A stretch of DNA of 64,000 nucleotides from Symsagittifera roscoffensis (lineage: Eukaryota > Xenacoelomorpha > Acoela > Convolutidae), in contig NC_087069.1 in NCBI RefSeq assembly GCF_963678635.1, forward strand, positions 30,172,776-30,236,775, read 5' to 3'. Position 1 is the first letter of the stretch. Each line of letters opens with the position of its first letter. Below the pieces are notes generated by a model. It searched no databases and was not told the DNA's origin. It saw only the letters and a list, made by a program, of their open reading frames with translations. The translations under genes were made by a program, and so were the position numbers. Positions 26,380 to 36,499 of the stretch are shown here, piece by piece.

Positions 26380-28160
26380 ACTAAGGAGTCGCCGAATCTG
26401 TAAGAACCATTATCGCAACATGTTCTTTCAATTAAATTTTTCATCTCAGACTTAATTGAGTAAATTTTAGGAAAAAATTTTTTAAACGGTCAAAAGGTCA
26501 AACACACGGTCGAAAAGATCTCCAAAATGGATTAATATTTTCTGCAAAAAGCAGGTTAGTGACGCATGAGCAGAGAACAATCCAACAACCGGGTTTCTCG
26601 ATTGAACACAAGCTGAGAATTGCCAAGTTACTTTTCGCGTTAAGTCAAAAGGTATTCAAAAAACAATCGAAGTTTCAAAACTTCGACATATTTTAAGGCC
26701 AAAACGTTTTTCTTCCAAAAACTGGGCATGGCCAGTTATAAAGATAGACTTTCAACAACCTTCCTTTTGTTTCGATTAAACCTAGGATATCAGATTTGAA
26801 AAGTCAACAAACAAAAAATTTCAAATTTCCGAGAAGCATTGCTTTCTTTGTGAAAAAATAAGGCGTAGCCGTTTATTCAAGAGAGATTCACTTAATCTGT
26901 AATATCGATTGAACCCAAAGTCTAAGACTTGGGAGTGTAGTTCTCGAAAAAAATCAAAACAAACTTTTCAAAACAAAGGTCGAAAATCACAATTGGCGAG
27001 GGCCATAACTTTTGATATTAAAAAATTTGAGTCTTCGCATGAACAAATCAGCTTCCCTTAACTTGCTTTTTGAATTGAACCCAAAATCTCAAAACCTTAA
27101 CTATTGCTCTAATGAACTATGAGTAAAAATTTTCGTGACTTTAGAATTTTCTCAGAGACATTTCGGAACTTTCCCGCAGGTTTAGTTTTCGAGAAAAAGA
27201 GAATTTTTTCAAAAATGGTAAAAAAAATGACTTTTCTGAGGGCCTTGATTTTTTGTGAAGAAATCAAGGCTGTAGAAATCGGGTTCAGGTAAAAAGAGAC
27301 TAGGGGATTATGCAGGCACACAGGGTAAGGGCGCACTTCCCATTGGTACCACTTTTTGAAAATCGATGTAGTGTAGTTTTTCAGAAAAACTTAATTTTTT
27401 GTAAAAATTTTAAAAAAAACTTCCAAAATAATTAAATAAAAAAAAGAATTCCATACATTTTCATAATAACAGTCATTATCAAACAGAAACTTACAAAAAC
27501 TCAAAAAATGTTGTTAAAGCCCCATCCTCCTCAACACACACACCCACACGCACACAAAAACTAGAGGCCCAGTTTAAGCAGGAGGTACCTGTTTGATAAT
27601 TTATTTACTTTGATGAATTAACTATTTCAAAAACTTGAAACTTAGGTTTCATCCAAAATCTTAATAGTTGCTGTAATGAAATATGATATAAAAACTTTTG
27701 TGAGTTTGGAATTTTGCCTGACACATAATTTTTTTGTTATAATTTAAGGTGTATCATTTTATATGTTGCGAAGCCTTTTTGCAACATGTTGCCTCGATTA
27801 AACCATTGATATCAGCTTGAGTTGTTTTTAGGAGGAGCCAAAAATTTAATTAAAAAAAACGGATAAGAAATCGAAACAATGACTGTTCAGAAGGGCATAA
27901 CTTTTTTGTTGAAAAGTCTGGACGTGAGCCCTTCCTTACACAGGGGAGCTTCGCTCAACCCTTTCTTTTGATTGAACACAAAATCTCAGATTTCGGAGGG
28001 TAGAAAAACTAAAAGGTTTTAAAAAACGGTCAAAAAATTGAAAATTTGACTTTTTAGTTTCATAAAATTTTTGTGAAAAATTTGGCGCAGCCGCTGATGC
28101 AGCGTAGTTTACCATAACACTGATTGAAATCAAAACTTCAGATTTCGAAGGGTACTTTTT
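26380..28160. repeat. Degenerate ~160-bp tandem satellite, block 1
   Basis: A weak unit recurs about every 130-210 bp: GATTGAACCC-AAAATCTCAGATTT, then a G-rich short stretch with TTTTCGAGAAAAA, then AAAAACGGTCAAAA, then GAGGGCCATAACTTTTGA. GATTGAAC-like starts lie near 26600, 26775, 26908, 27071, 27794, 27970 and 28121. A second block is at 59.2-60.25 kb in the same orientation. The units are strongly diverged, so this is an old array unrelated to the 94-bp one. Confidence 0.6.
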
Positions 28161-28419
28161 GAGAAAAATTAAAAATTTGAAAAGATGGATTACAACGTCC
28201 TCCCACTCAAATTTCCAAAGGCTCTAGAAATTGGGTTAAGGTAAAAAACAGAGTAAGGTACACTGCAGGCACATATGACAGTAGGCAGACTTCCCATTTG
28301 TACCATTTTTTTTTTTCGAAAAACAGTCGAGTACTTTTGAAAAAAACTAACTTGACAATTTTTCCAAAGCGTCTCAAAAACAGAAAAAATAATAAAAAAA
28401 ACAGGCTCTCATACATTTT

Positions 28420-29230
28420 CATACACCTGTTTTAATCGAACACTAAAGTTTTTGCTGAACAAACGACGCAATTTTAAGCAAATAAAACGATATAAAACTT
28501 AAAAAGCCGAGATAAAAGAAAAAAAGAACAATAAAATGAAATGTTAAAAAAGACTCATAAATTAATAGAAAAAAGTTGTTAAAGCCCCCATCTTCTTCCA
28601 CATACACACGCCCACTATTTTATCCCTCATTAAACGACGCCATTAAAGGACACTAAGCCGATATAATAAGGGCCGAAATTTATGAAACCGAATAAAAACA
28701 TAATTTCGAATAGGACGGATATTTAAAAGATTAACACGCTCAATATATGTCTCTTGCAGTTTCCAAGAGATTAATGAGCCCAGCAGATGAGTCCTGTGAA
28801 CAAAATTGTTCACGGGAAAAGGTCTAGTACCCAATTGCAACACCCTTGGTAAAAAATTACGATCCCGAACATGGATAATTCGTTACAAATTTCACTATTA
28901 TACAGAAAAGAAAAAACAGTATTCCCTTCGACAAGCTTTGATAGCACTGGTTCAGCTGCTCAGCTGGTCCAATTTTAAGTGTCTGAATATTCAACTTTTG
29001 GATAAGCAATTCACGCCATTAAAAAATAGTGTTCAGTTCGACGAAAAAACTATCGATTAATTTCGAGATCTGTTCTATATTAACTTATTTTTTTCTTGTC
29101 TGTTTTACACGACAAGATGCGTGAATCGAAATAATTCTTCCTTGTTTCACCCACTGAAAACGGGCAGTAACATCCGTTATCCTTACCAAACTTCAGATGA
29201 AAAGAGTAATAAATTGTATCCAGGTCCTTT
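28420..29230. other. AT-rich stretch, nothing recognised
   Basis: Part of PAQR intron 1. No domain, repeat structure or splice-bounded coding segment was found on either strand. ORFs of 66-84 codons overlap each other on opposite strands and resemble nothing known. Confidence 0.5.
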
Positions 29231-29335
29231 CAATTGCGATTTAACGAGCATAGAAAATACAGTAGCCAATTCGAGTTGTCTTTAATTGCAAGTTGTCGGA
29301 TGAAGCATGTTTTAAGCCATAAATGTGTGTCATAC

Positions 29336-29625
29336 CTCAAAATAGCCGTCCAAATATTGAGCGACTCATTGTGTATCTCAAAGATAGAGCCCAGATAACT
29401 GGTGAACTTCTGGTGTGGTTCCCTGTAATGACCTCTAATGTATGCTTCCCGCAACCCTCCTGGCATTTCGTTCACACTAAGTTCATGATGCACAAGTAGA
29501 TCACGCGGACTTTGCTCGAGAACATTCTTGAGATGCTGTGTAATTTTGCGGTTCTTCAGAATACTTGCCGGACTTTCAGATCTACCAGAAGAGTTTAATG
29601 TTTCTTTCATTGGAGTGCTAGACAT
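29336..29625 (-). CDS. PAQR family receptor, first coding exon
   Basis: N-terminal exon of the membrane progestin receptor-like protein, 96 codons plus 2 nt. The start ATG at 29625 has A at -3 (CTAGGATGT). The frame is open further upstream, but a good acceptor GGTTGCTTTCAG/ATAGG (exon border 29666) lies between, leaving a 41-nt leader. The N-terminal ~45 residues are polar, with KNRKITQHLK. Next comes the family entry motif ELSVNEMPGGLREAYI, RGHYREP, then SIFEIHNESLNIWT entering TM1. Conserved residues are the PxxxREPYI-like segment and H-N-E-x-x-N-x-W-T. The donor TTGAG/GTATGA ends the exon at 29336 in phase 2, matching exon 2. The 5' flank is part of a 1.93-kb tandem duplication. Confidence 0.85.
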
Positions 29626-29648
29626 CCTAGTTTTGTCAGTTGCTTTGA

Positions 29649-31576
29649 GCCATTTTATGTACCTATCTGAAAGCAACCACGAGTATATGAAGAGCGTATA
29701 TACATATTCTGCATCAATGCAAGGCCACAATACATCGTGCATTTAATAACATGGGGGCTTATAAGACTCTCCAGCTTCAATTATAGCAAAAACGGCGCCG
29801 AATTCCTTTGTGAGTAATCATTTTTATTGCAGCTCTCCGCTATTCCTGGACATTATTTCATTTGATAAAAGGGCCTCGCTTGATACCGCAAGCTCTACTG
29901 GTCCAATGAACTGAAATTGAAACTAATTGAAGTCACTTAGGTTTCACGATCAGTCAAAAATCGGTCAATTTTCAGTAACACATTTGAACAATCGTTCTTT
30001 GTATTTGAACAATCGAACTCGTATTTCGATTGTATTCGAAACAATCGAACTTTGAGTGTTGTTTTACTTGACAACAGTTGAACCAGCATGTAGCAGAAAC
30101 TAAGGCCACGAACAAAGAAATTAACGACTACAAAGATGAACAAGACTGCTCGTATCAGGGCGAAGCCCTGAATGTTCCGACTGCCTTTTAAGGTTTATGG
30201 ATCAGCAGTAATAACACAAAAAAATAAATGAAATGAAATAAAATGAATTTTTTTTTTAATTTGAAACTTTTTATGAAAATCATCCCCCCACACGCCATAT
30301 AAAGTACAAAAAGACAGATTTCGTTCCTTGTAAAAAATCAATTATGGCAAATAACCTTCGCTCAATCAAATTGGAACGATTTATAAGACGGATTAAATCT
30401 CCGCTTACGCGTTAATAGCGCTAATTATATCGCGCATTAATTGTCCCAAATTGGTCAAAATGGCCAAAATGGCAATCTTTAAACCCTCATAACTTTACGC
30501 AAAATGATCACAGGTGAAATATCTTTTCAAATTAAGGCTCAAGACAACAATGGCTTTCGAATGATGTAAAAAAAATTCCGTCAAAAATGGCTAGTTAAAA
30601 AGTCGAAATTTGTCTGAAGAAAAAAAAACCCACCCGAGCACAAATATTCCGTTACTTTCGTATCGAAAGTCGGAACAACAAGACTGCTCGTATCAGGGCG
30701 AAGCCCTGAATGTTCCGACTGCCTTTTAAGGTCTATGGAGTAGCTTGAAAAAAATTAAATGTAATAAAACAAAATCCATTTTTTTTAAATTTGAGATTTT
30801 TTGTAAAAATCATCCCCCACACGCCATGTAAGGTACAAAGTGATAGATTTCGCTCCTATTAACAAATCAATTAGGGCGAATAAGCTTCCTTAAACCAAAT
30901 TGGAACAATTTCGAAGACGGATTATATCTCCGGTTACGCATAAATAGCGCGAAATACATCGCGCGTTCTTTGTCCCAAATTGGGTTAAGATTAGACAAAA
31001 AATGAACATTGCAAAAGTTGCACAGAATTTCACCAGAATTATTATGGTGTAATTTTTCTCCTAAATTCTCAACCAAAATTGTACCCCAAAAAAGGGTCTT
31101 TTTTTTTCAATTAATCAAAAAATACGCTGAAACTACTTTGTTAATTGATAAGAAAATTATATCACAAGAAGCCCCTTATACAGCCCAACAAAGTTCAAGA
31201 AGGGTTAAATCTCCAAAAACTAGTATAAGAGAGAAATTTTTTTATTTGATAGTCAATAAATGTGATTTTTACTAAATAAGACCCAGAACCTCTGTTTAAA
31301 AACAAATTTTAAACAATTTGCGCAAACTTTTGGAGATTTAACTTTTCTTAAACTTTGGTGGGCTGTGTAAGGGGCTTTAGATATACTTTTCTTATCAACT
31401 AACAAAGTAGTTTCAGCGTATTTTTTTATTAATTGAAAAAAAGACCCTTTTTTGGGGTAAAATTTTGGTTGAGAATTTAGGAGAAAAAATTACACCATAA
31501 TAATTCTGGTGAAATTCTGTGCAACTTTTGCAATGTTCATTTTTTGTCTAATCTTAACCCAATTTGGGACAAAGAA
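29649..31576. repeat. 1,928-bp tandem duplication, copy 1 (PAQR 5' flank)
   Basis: The segment starting GCCATTTTATGTACC at 29649 is repeated at 31577 with a constant offset of 1,928 bp. It begins inside the leader of the PAQR first coding exon, so the exon's acceptor and everything upstream are duplicated. It contains two diverged ~540-bp subunits, each headed by CAGGGCGAAGCCCTG (about 30157 and 30696), and ends with a fold-back element. Confidence 0.85.
30968..31574. mobile_element. Fold-back element with ~250-bp inverted arms (copy 1)
   Basis: The left end CTTTGTCCCAAATTGGG is the exact reverse complement of the right end at 31558-31574. The arms stay inverted-complementary inward for roughly 250 bp (GTTGCACAGAATTTCACC against GGTGAAATTCTGTGCAAC, and AAAAAGGGTC against GACCCTTTTT). 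A ~90-bp loop around 31230-31310 lacks symmetry. There is no coding capacity. This is typical of a fold-back or MITE-like non-autonomous DNA element. Confidence 0.75.
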
Positions 31577-33474
31577 GCCATTTTATGTACCTATCTGAAA
31601 GCAACCACGAGTATATGAAGAGCGTATATACATATTCTGCATCAATGCAAGGCCACAATACATCGTGCTTTTAATAACATGGGGGCTTATAAGACTCTCC
31701 AGCTTCAATTATAGCAAAAACGGCGCCGAATTCCTTTGTGATTAATTATTTTTATTGCAGCTCTCCGCTATTCCTGGACATTATTTCATTTGATAAAAGG
31801 GCCTCGCATGATACCGCAAGCTCTACTGGTCCAATGAACTGAAATTGAAACTAATTGAAGTCACTTAGGTTTCACGATCAGTCAAAAATTGGTCAATTTT
31901 CGGTAACACATTTGAACAATCGTTCTTTGTATTTGAACAATCGAACTCGTATTTCGATTGTATTCGAAACAATCGAACCTTGAGTGTTGTTTTACTTGAC
32001 AACAGTTGAACCAGCATGTAGCAGAAACTAAGGCCACGAACACCGAAATTAACGACTACAAAGATGAACAAGACTGCTCGTATCAGGGCGAAGCCCTGAA
32101 TGTTCCGACTGCCTTTTAAGGTTTATGGAGCAGCAGTAATAACACAAAAAAATAAATGAAATGAAATAAAAAGAATTTTTTTTATTTGAAATTTTTTATG
32201 AAAATCATCACCCCACACGCCATATAAAATACAAAAAGATAGATTTCGTTCATTGTAAAAAATCAATTATGGCAAATAACCTTCGCTCAAACAAATTGGA
32301 ACGATTTATAAGACGGATTAAATCTCCGCTTACGCGTTAATAGCGCGAATTATATCGCGCATTAATTGTCCCAAAATAATCAAAATGGCAATCTATAAAC
32401 ACTCATAACTTTACGTAAAATGATCACAGGTGAAATATCTTTTCAAATTTAAGCTCAGGACAACAATGGCTTTCGAATGATGTTAAAAAAATTCCGTCAA
32501 AAATGGCTAGTTAAAAAGTCGAAATTTGTCTGAAGAAAAAAAAACCCACCCCGAGCACAAATATTCCGTTACTTTCGTATCGAAAGTCGGAACAACAAGA
32601 CTGCTCGTATCAGGGCGATGCCCTGAATGTTCCGACTGCCTTTTAAGGTCTATGGAGTAGCTTGAAAAAAATTAAATGTAAAAAAACAATATCCATTTTT
32701 TTAAATTTGAGATTTTTTGTAAAATATTTTTCGCTCCTATTAACAAATCAATTAGGGCGAATAAGTTTCCTTAAAACAATTTAGAACGATTTCGAAGACG
32801 GATTATATCTCCGGTTACGCATAAATAGCGCGAAATATATCGCGCGTTCTTTGTCCCAAATTGGGTTAAGATTAGACAAAAAATGAACATGCAAAAGTTG
32901 CACAGAATTTCACCAGAATTATTATGGTGTATTTTTTTCTCCTAAATTCTCAACCAAAATTTTACCCCCAAAAAGGGTCTTTTTTTTCAATTAATCAAAA
33001 AATACGCTGACACTACTTTGTTAATTGATAAGAAAATTATATCACAAGAAGCCCCTTACACAGCCCAACAAAGTTTAAGAAGGGTTAGATCTCCAAAAAC
33101 TAGTATAAGAGAGAAATATTTTCATTTGATAGTCAATAAAAGTGATTTTTACTATAAAAGACCCAGAACCTCTGTTTAAAAACAAATTTTAAACAATTTG
33201 CGCAAACTTTTGGAGATTTAACTTTTCTTAAACTTTGTTGGGCCGTGTAAGGGGCTTCTTGTGATATACTTTTCTTATGCTCAGGACAACAATGGCTTTC
33301 GAGTGTAGTTTCAGCGTATTTTTTGATTAATTGAAAAAAAGACCCTTGAAAAACAAAATGAACATTTTGGTTGAGAATTTCGGAGAAAAAATTACATCAT
33401 AATAATTCTGATGAAATTCTAAGCAACTTTTGTTCTCTTCACTTTTTGTCTAATCTTAACCCAATTTGAGAAAA
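31577..33474. repeat. 1,928-bp tandem duplication, copy 2
   Basis: Second copy of the PAQR upstream segment, collinear with copy 1 apart from small indels and one 24-bp patch at 33279-33302. It begins with the duplicated exon-leader bases GCCATTTTATGTACC and the same CTGAAAGCAACC acceptor region. It ends in a slightly more diverged fold-back arm. Confidence 0.82.
32846..33472. mobile_element. Fold-back element (copy 2)
   Basis: Counterpart of 30968-31574 within the second tandem copy. The left arm is near-identical. The right arm has drifted (AACCCAATTTGAGAAA in place of the perfect end) and carries a 24-bp insertion. Related ends occur at 54973-55347. Confidence 0.7.
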
Positions 33475-33854
33475 ACGCGTTTGAAAATTCACGTTTTGTC
33501 CGGATAATTTAAATCAGCACTGTACCAACTCAACTTGAGTGTTCAATACACTGGACACAGCAGTTCATTGGAAATTTTTATTTGGCTGGAAATTCTGAAA
33601 ATTGAAATCCTTTTGAATCTCGAAATCAATCACGCTTTTTTCGCCATTTGAGCAAATTTTTATCAATCGAGAGCGTAATTTGCCTTCCTTTATTTATTTG
33701 AGCCTAAACAATTTTTGAAACGTTTTCTTGAAAGTTATAAATACGTATCGTCAATAAAATCATTGACATTTAAAGGAAATTAAATCCAGCTAATTGCCTG
33801 AGTTATTTTGGCCGGCTGATCCAACTCTAGGTTCAATCATCTCAAAACTACGTT
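33475..33854. other. Spacer, nothing recognised
   Basis: AT-rich sequence between the duplicated block and the last recognised exon of the TDRD12-like gene. A segment GATAATTTAAATCAG at about 33504 recurs at about 55380 next to another fold-back element, so part of it belongs to that repeat family. Confidence 0.45.
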
Positions 33855-34237
33855 TCAACATTCCAGATTTATTTTATAGAACTCTTGAACTTTTCGAACA
33901 CTGCTGTGCACTTCAGTTTCACATCTTTCAATAAAATTTATAGCACTTTTAAGAGATTCTATTTTGAAATCAGATAGCATATCAGAAGGCACAAAATAAT
34001 AAGAAGCATACATCATTAGCTCTGATTTTTTGTCATTCGCTTTTTTATTGAAGTTTTCACGCATTGTCCAAAGTCTCTTAACTAAAACTTGGTCATTTAC
34101 AGGAAATGAAAAATGAATTACGCGTTGCATTTTACCAAGTTTTGCAAATAAATCGTACAAATTTGGATTCTTATAATTGAGGATACTCAAATGGCCATCA
34201 GTTATTGCGTCGTTTATAATCAGGATTTTGCAGACAT
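33855..34237 (-). CDS. TDRD12: TDRD12/Yb-like protein, exon with helicase motif V
   Basis: Minus-strand exon with a strong acceptor (CAATCTTTCTCAG/ATGTC, border 34237). The frame ends at a TGA at 33855-33857, so it is either terminal or has a donor just before. After AT it reads VCKILIINDAITDGHLS, matching the helicase C-terminal domain around motif V (canonical ILVATD..ARG). Next is QRVIHFSFP, a phrase shared by the degenerate helicases of TDRD12 and fly Yb-type proteins, then a helical charged tail with FIERCETEVHSS. The upstream exon ends in phase 2 but this one needs phase 1, and the expected ~30-residue link between motifs IV and V is missing. At least one small exon must therefore lie between 34238 and 39409. 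Confidence 0.55.
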
Positions 34238-36490
34238 CTGAGAAAGATTGGAAGTCCGACAGAACTTTTGCTTGGTCGCTTGCAGAGCAGTCAGATGCGA
34301 TAGCCGAAGAACTGAAACAAACAAAATTGAGAATAACTTCTGCGAAGCTTTCTATTTTAGAAAAAACACAGGCGAAGCTGATCTTCGCACCACTTGCGAT
34401 ACACAGTTAAAACGCAGCGCGGCAAACTAGCCGGCAGAAAATGAGACGTAATCCGCAAAGTTAAAAAAAAAATGAAAAGAAAGCAAAAAATTAAACCTAT
34501 CAGTTTTTATATACTTGTCTAGACTAGATTTGTACTGAAAGTTCATTTTGAAAAAGAAAACATGCCAAGACAGTTCAATGTTAGCATCGAAAGAAACTCT
34601 TGCAAAGCCGACAATACTTGAGCAAACACCCGTGGAGCCGATATTTTTTCATGCGTTGGAAACTTTTATCGCTCATCAATGACCCAATAAAATACTACTA
34701 AGTCGGTATCAGATAGACCGAAATCATTTAATCCGAATAAAAATTTTAAAAAAACCAAAAACCAAATCGTATTCATTCGGTAATAATATAACAACCCACC
34801 AATAAAAGCAAACTTTTAACGGGTATTTTGATTTGGATTAATTCCACCGAAACCATCCTCAGAACAAAGTTATTAATGGGGAAAATGTCTAGTAACCGGT
34901 TTCAATACCTTTGCTTATCGCAGGGGTAATACGTATTAAACTGGTTCACTTTTACTTTTTTACAAACACTTTTACAAACATTTTTTTTCCATCAGAAACG
35001 CATAATTTGTCTGTTGATGCGTAGGAGATAATTTTATTCCATTATGCCCATTGAAATGCTTGACAAGAAAACCCAGCAAAAAAAACAACCAAGCCACAAA
35101 TTTGGAATAGCAGTGGAAAAAACTCTGCTTTCGGTTGATTTTTTTTTCATACTAATCAAATACCACAAAAACCTCGTGCGACGCCGAATGAAACACTATA
35201 TAACCGCTCATATCAATTAAAGCTTTTTCAAACAACTCTCGAGCGGAGACTGGCCTATTAGCATGTGTGATGAGTAGCATGCCCAATTGAAAGAATGCAA
35301 TTTGAACAATCGATTTTTCTCGTTTTATTTACTGAAATTTGCAATTTCTATCAATGCACTTATCCAAATTTTTAATTAGGCGAATGTCAAGTTTTAAATT
35401 CCTTAACAAATCAAGTGGTTTTCAAAACTATTTGAAAATTTAGGGTTATTTGTTTTTATTCTGAATGCACAAACAATCAAAACAATTACTGCAGGCTAAT
35501 AAGCACAATCGCTAATCGCTACATCCCCCGCTTGACTAGAGCAGTAAGCAAAAAGAAAAAAAGAAGATTTATTTCTCAAGAGATACTGGTTATAAACCAA
35601 CTAAGCATTATATATACAAAAAAACTCTCAGAGGACAGCCAACGAACCCACTTGGGTTGCACACAGCTACCATTTACACAAAATTCACATTAAAAAACTT
35701 GACATTCAGTTTATTAGTCCGTAAAAAACAATTTAATGCGAAACTAATTAGGTTGAAAATCTTTTAGTATTAATAATGCAAGTTATACCGAATTTTCATA
35801 TTCTCGCAATTGAAGCTCTTATGATTAGCAAAACATTTTATTTACCGGCCGTCTGACTGATCAAATATGGTTTAGTTAAGGTCACACGATAAAACGTTTC
35901 TCCAGAAATTCACGCAAAAAAAAACTTATTTGGCTCTGAAACTCGCTTGACGTAGGCCCTCATTCCCGATTTAATTAAATTGCTTGAACTCGCTCACTAA
36001 TCGGTTACTGCTTCTACTAACTGTGCCATGTCTCAATATACTCCATAACACCCACAGGGCATGATGGAAGCTTTGTAGACAGCGGACACCTAACTGAGCC
36101 CATGCGGCAGTAACCAGTGAACATGACCAAAATGAGGTTCAGTTTGTAGGATACAAACTGAGCCCAAACTAATCGATATGCAACAATTGACAAAAGCTCA
36201 ATCTGGTATTGTATTGAACTCAACTCAGATCGAATTCAAGTAAAAATAAACGTGGAAAGCATGTTGTTTTCTAAGAAAAAATGAACTATTAAGCAATGTA
36301 TCACTTCTAAAAACTGAGCTTCATTCAAGTTTTGCGTCTCTAAAGGGACCAAGATATTTTCTTGTAACAATTTCAACAAATTGGATCCTCAGTGGTTCAT
36401 GAGAACTACTGCACATTCGTTCTGGCTAAACGTACTTCCATAAGCACTTTTTCAATGATCTAGTAATTGTTCCGAGTTGAGCCCCATGTT
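34238..36490. other. Probable intron, AT-rich, nothing recognised
   Basis: No recognisable protein or structured repeat. A minus-strand ORF at 36017-36223 (containing YRLVWAQFVSYKL and GVMEYIETWH) has a less AT-rich composition than its surroundings and could be an exon, but no family resemblance was found. Confidence 0.45.
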
Positions 36491-36499
36491 AGACAAAGT

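Larger units (their letters stand above)
25381..29335. other. PAQR intron 1 (3.95 kb)
   Basis: AT-rich intron without a supported gene. It contains a decayed ~160-bp satellite block (about 26.38-28.16 kb) and two copies of a dispersed motif, AGGGGCCCAGCTGAA (26195-26210) and AGAGGCCCAGTTTAAG (about 27563), also present at 59.28 kb. Short ORFs in the region follow the repeat rather than any known protein. Confidence 0.6.

Noticed and set aside
24910-28843. Short ORFs (60-114 codons) on both strands as small genes
   Set aside because: Low-complexity, AT-driven and overlapping on both strands; they lie in PAQR introns and follow the ~160-bp repeat.
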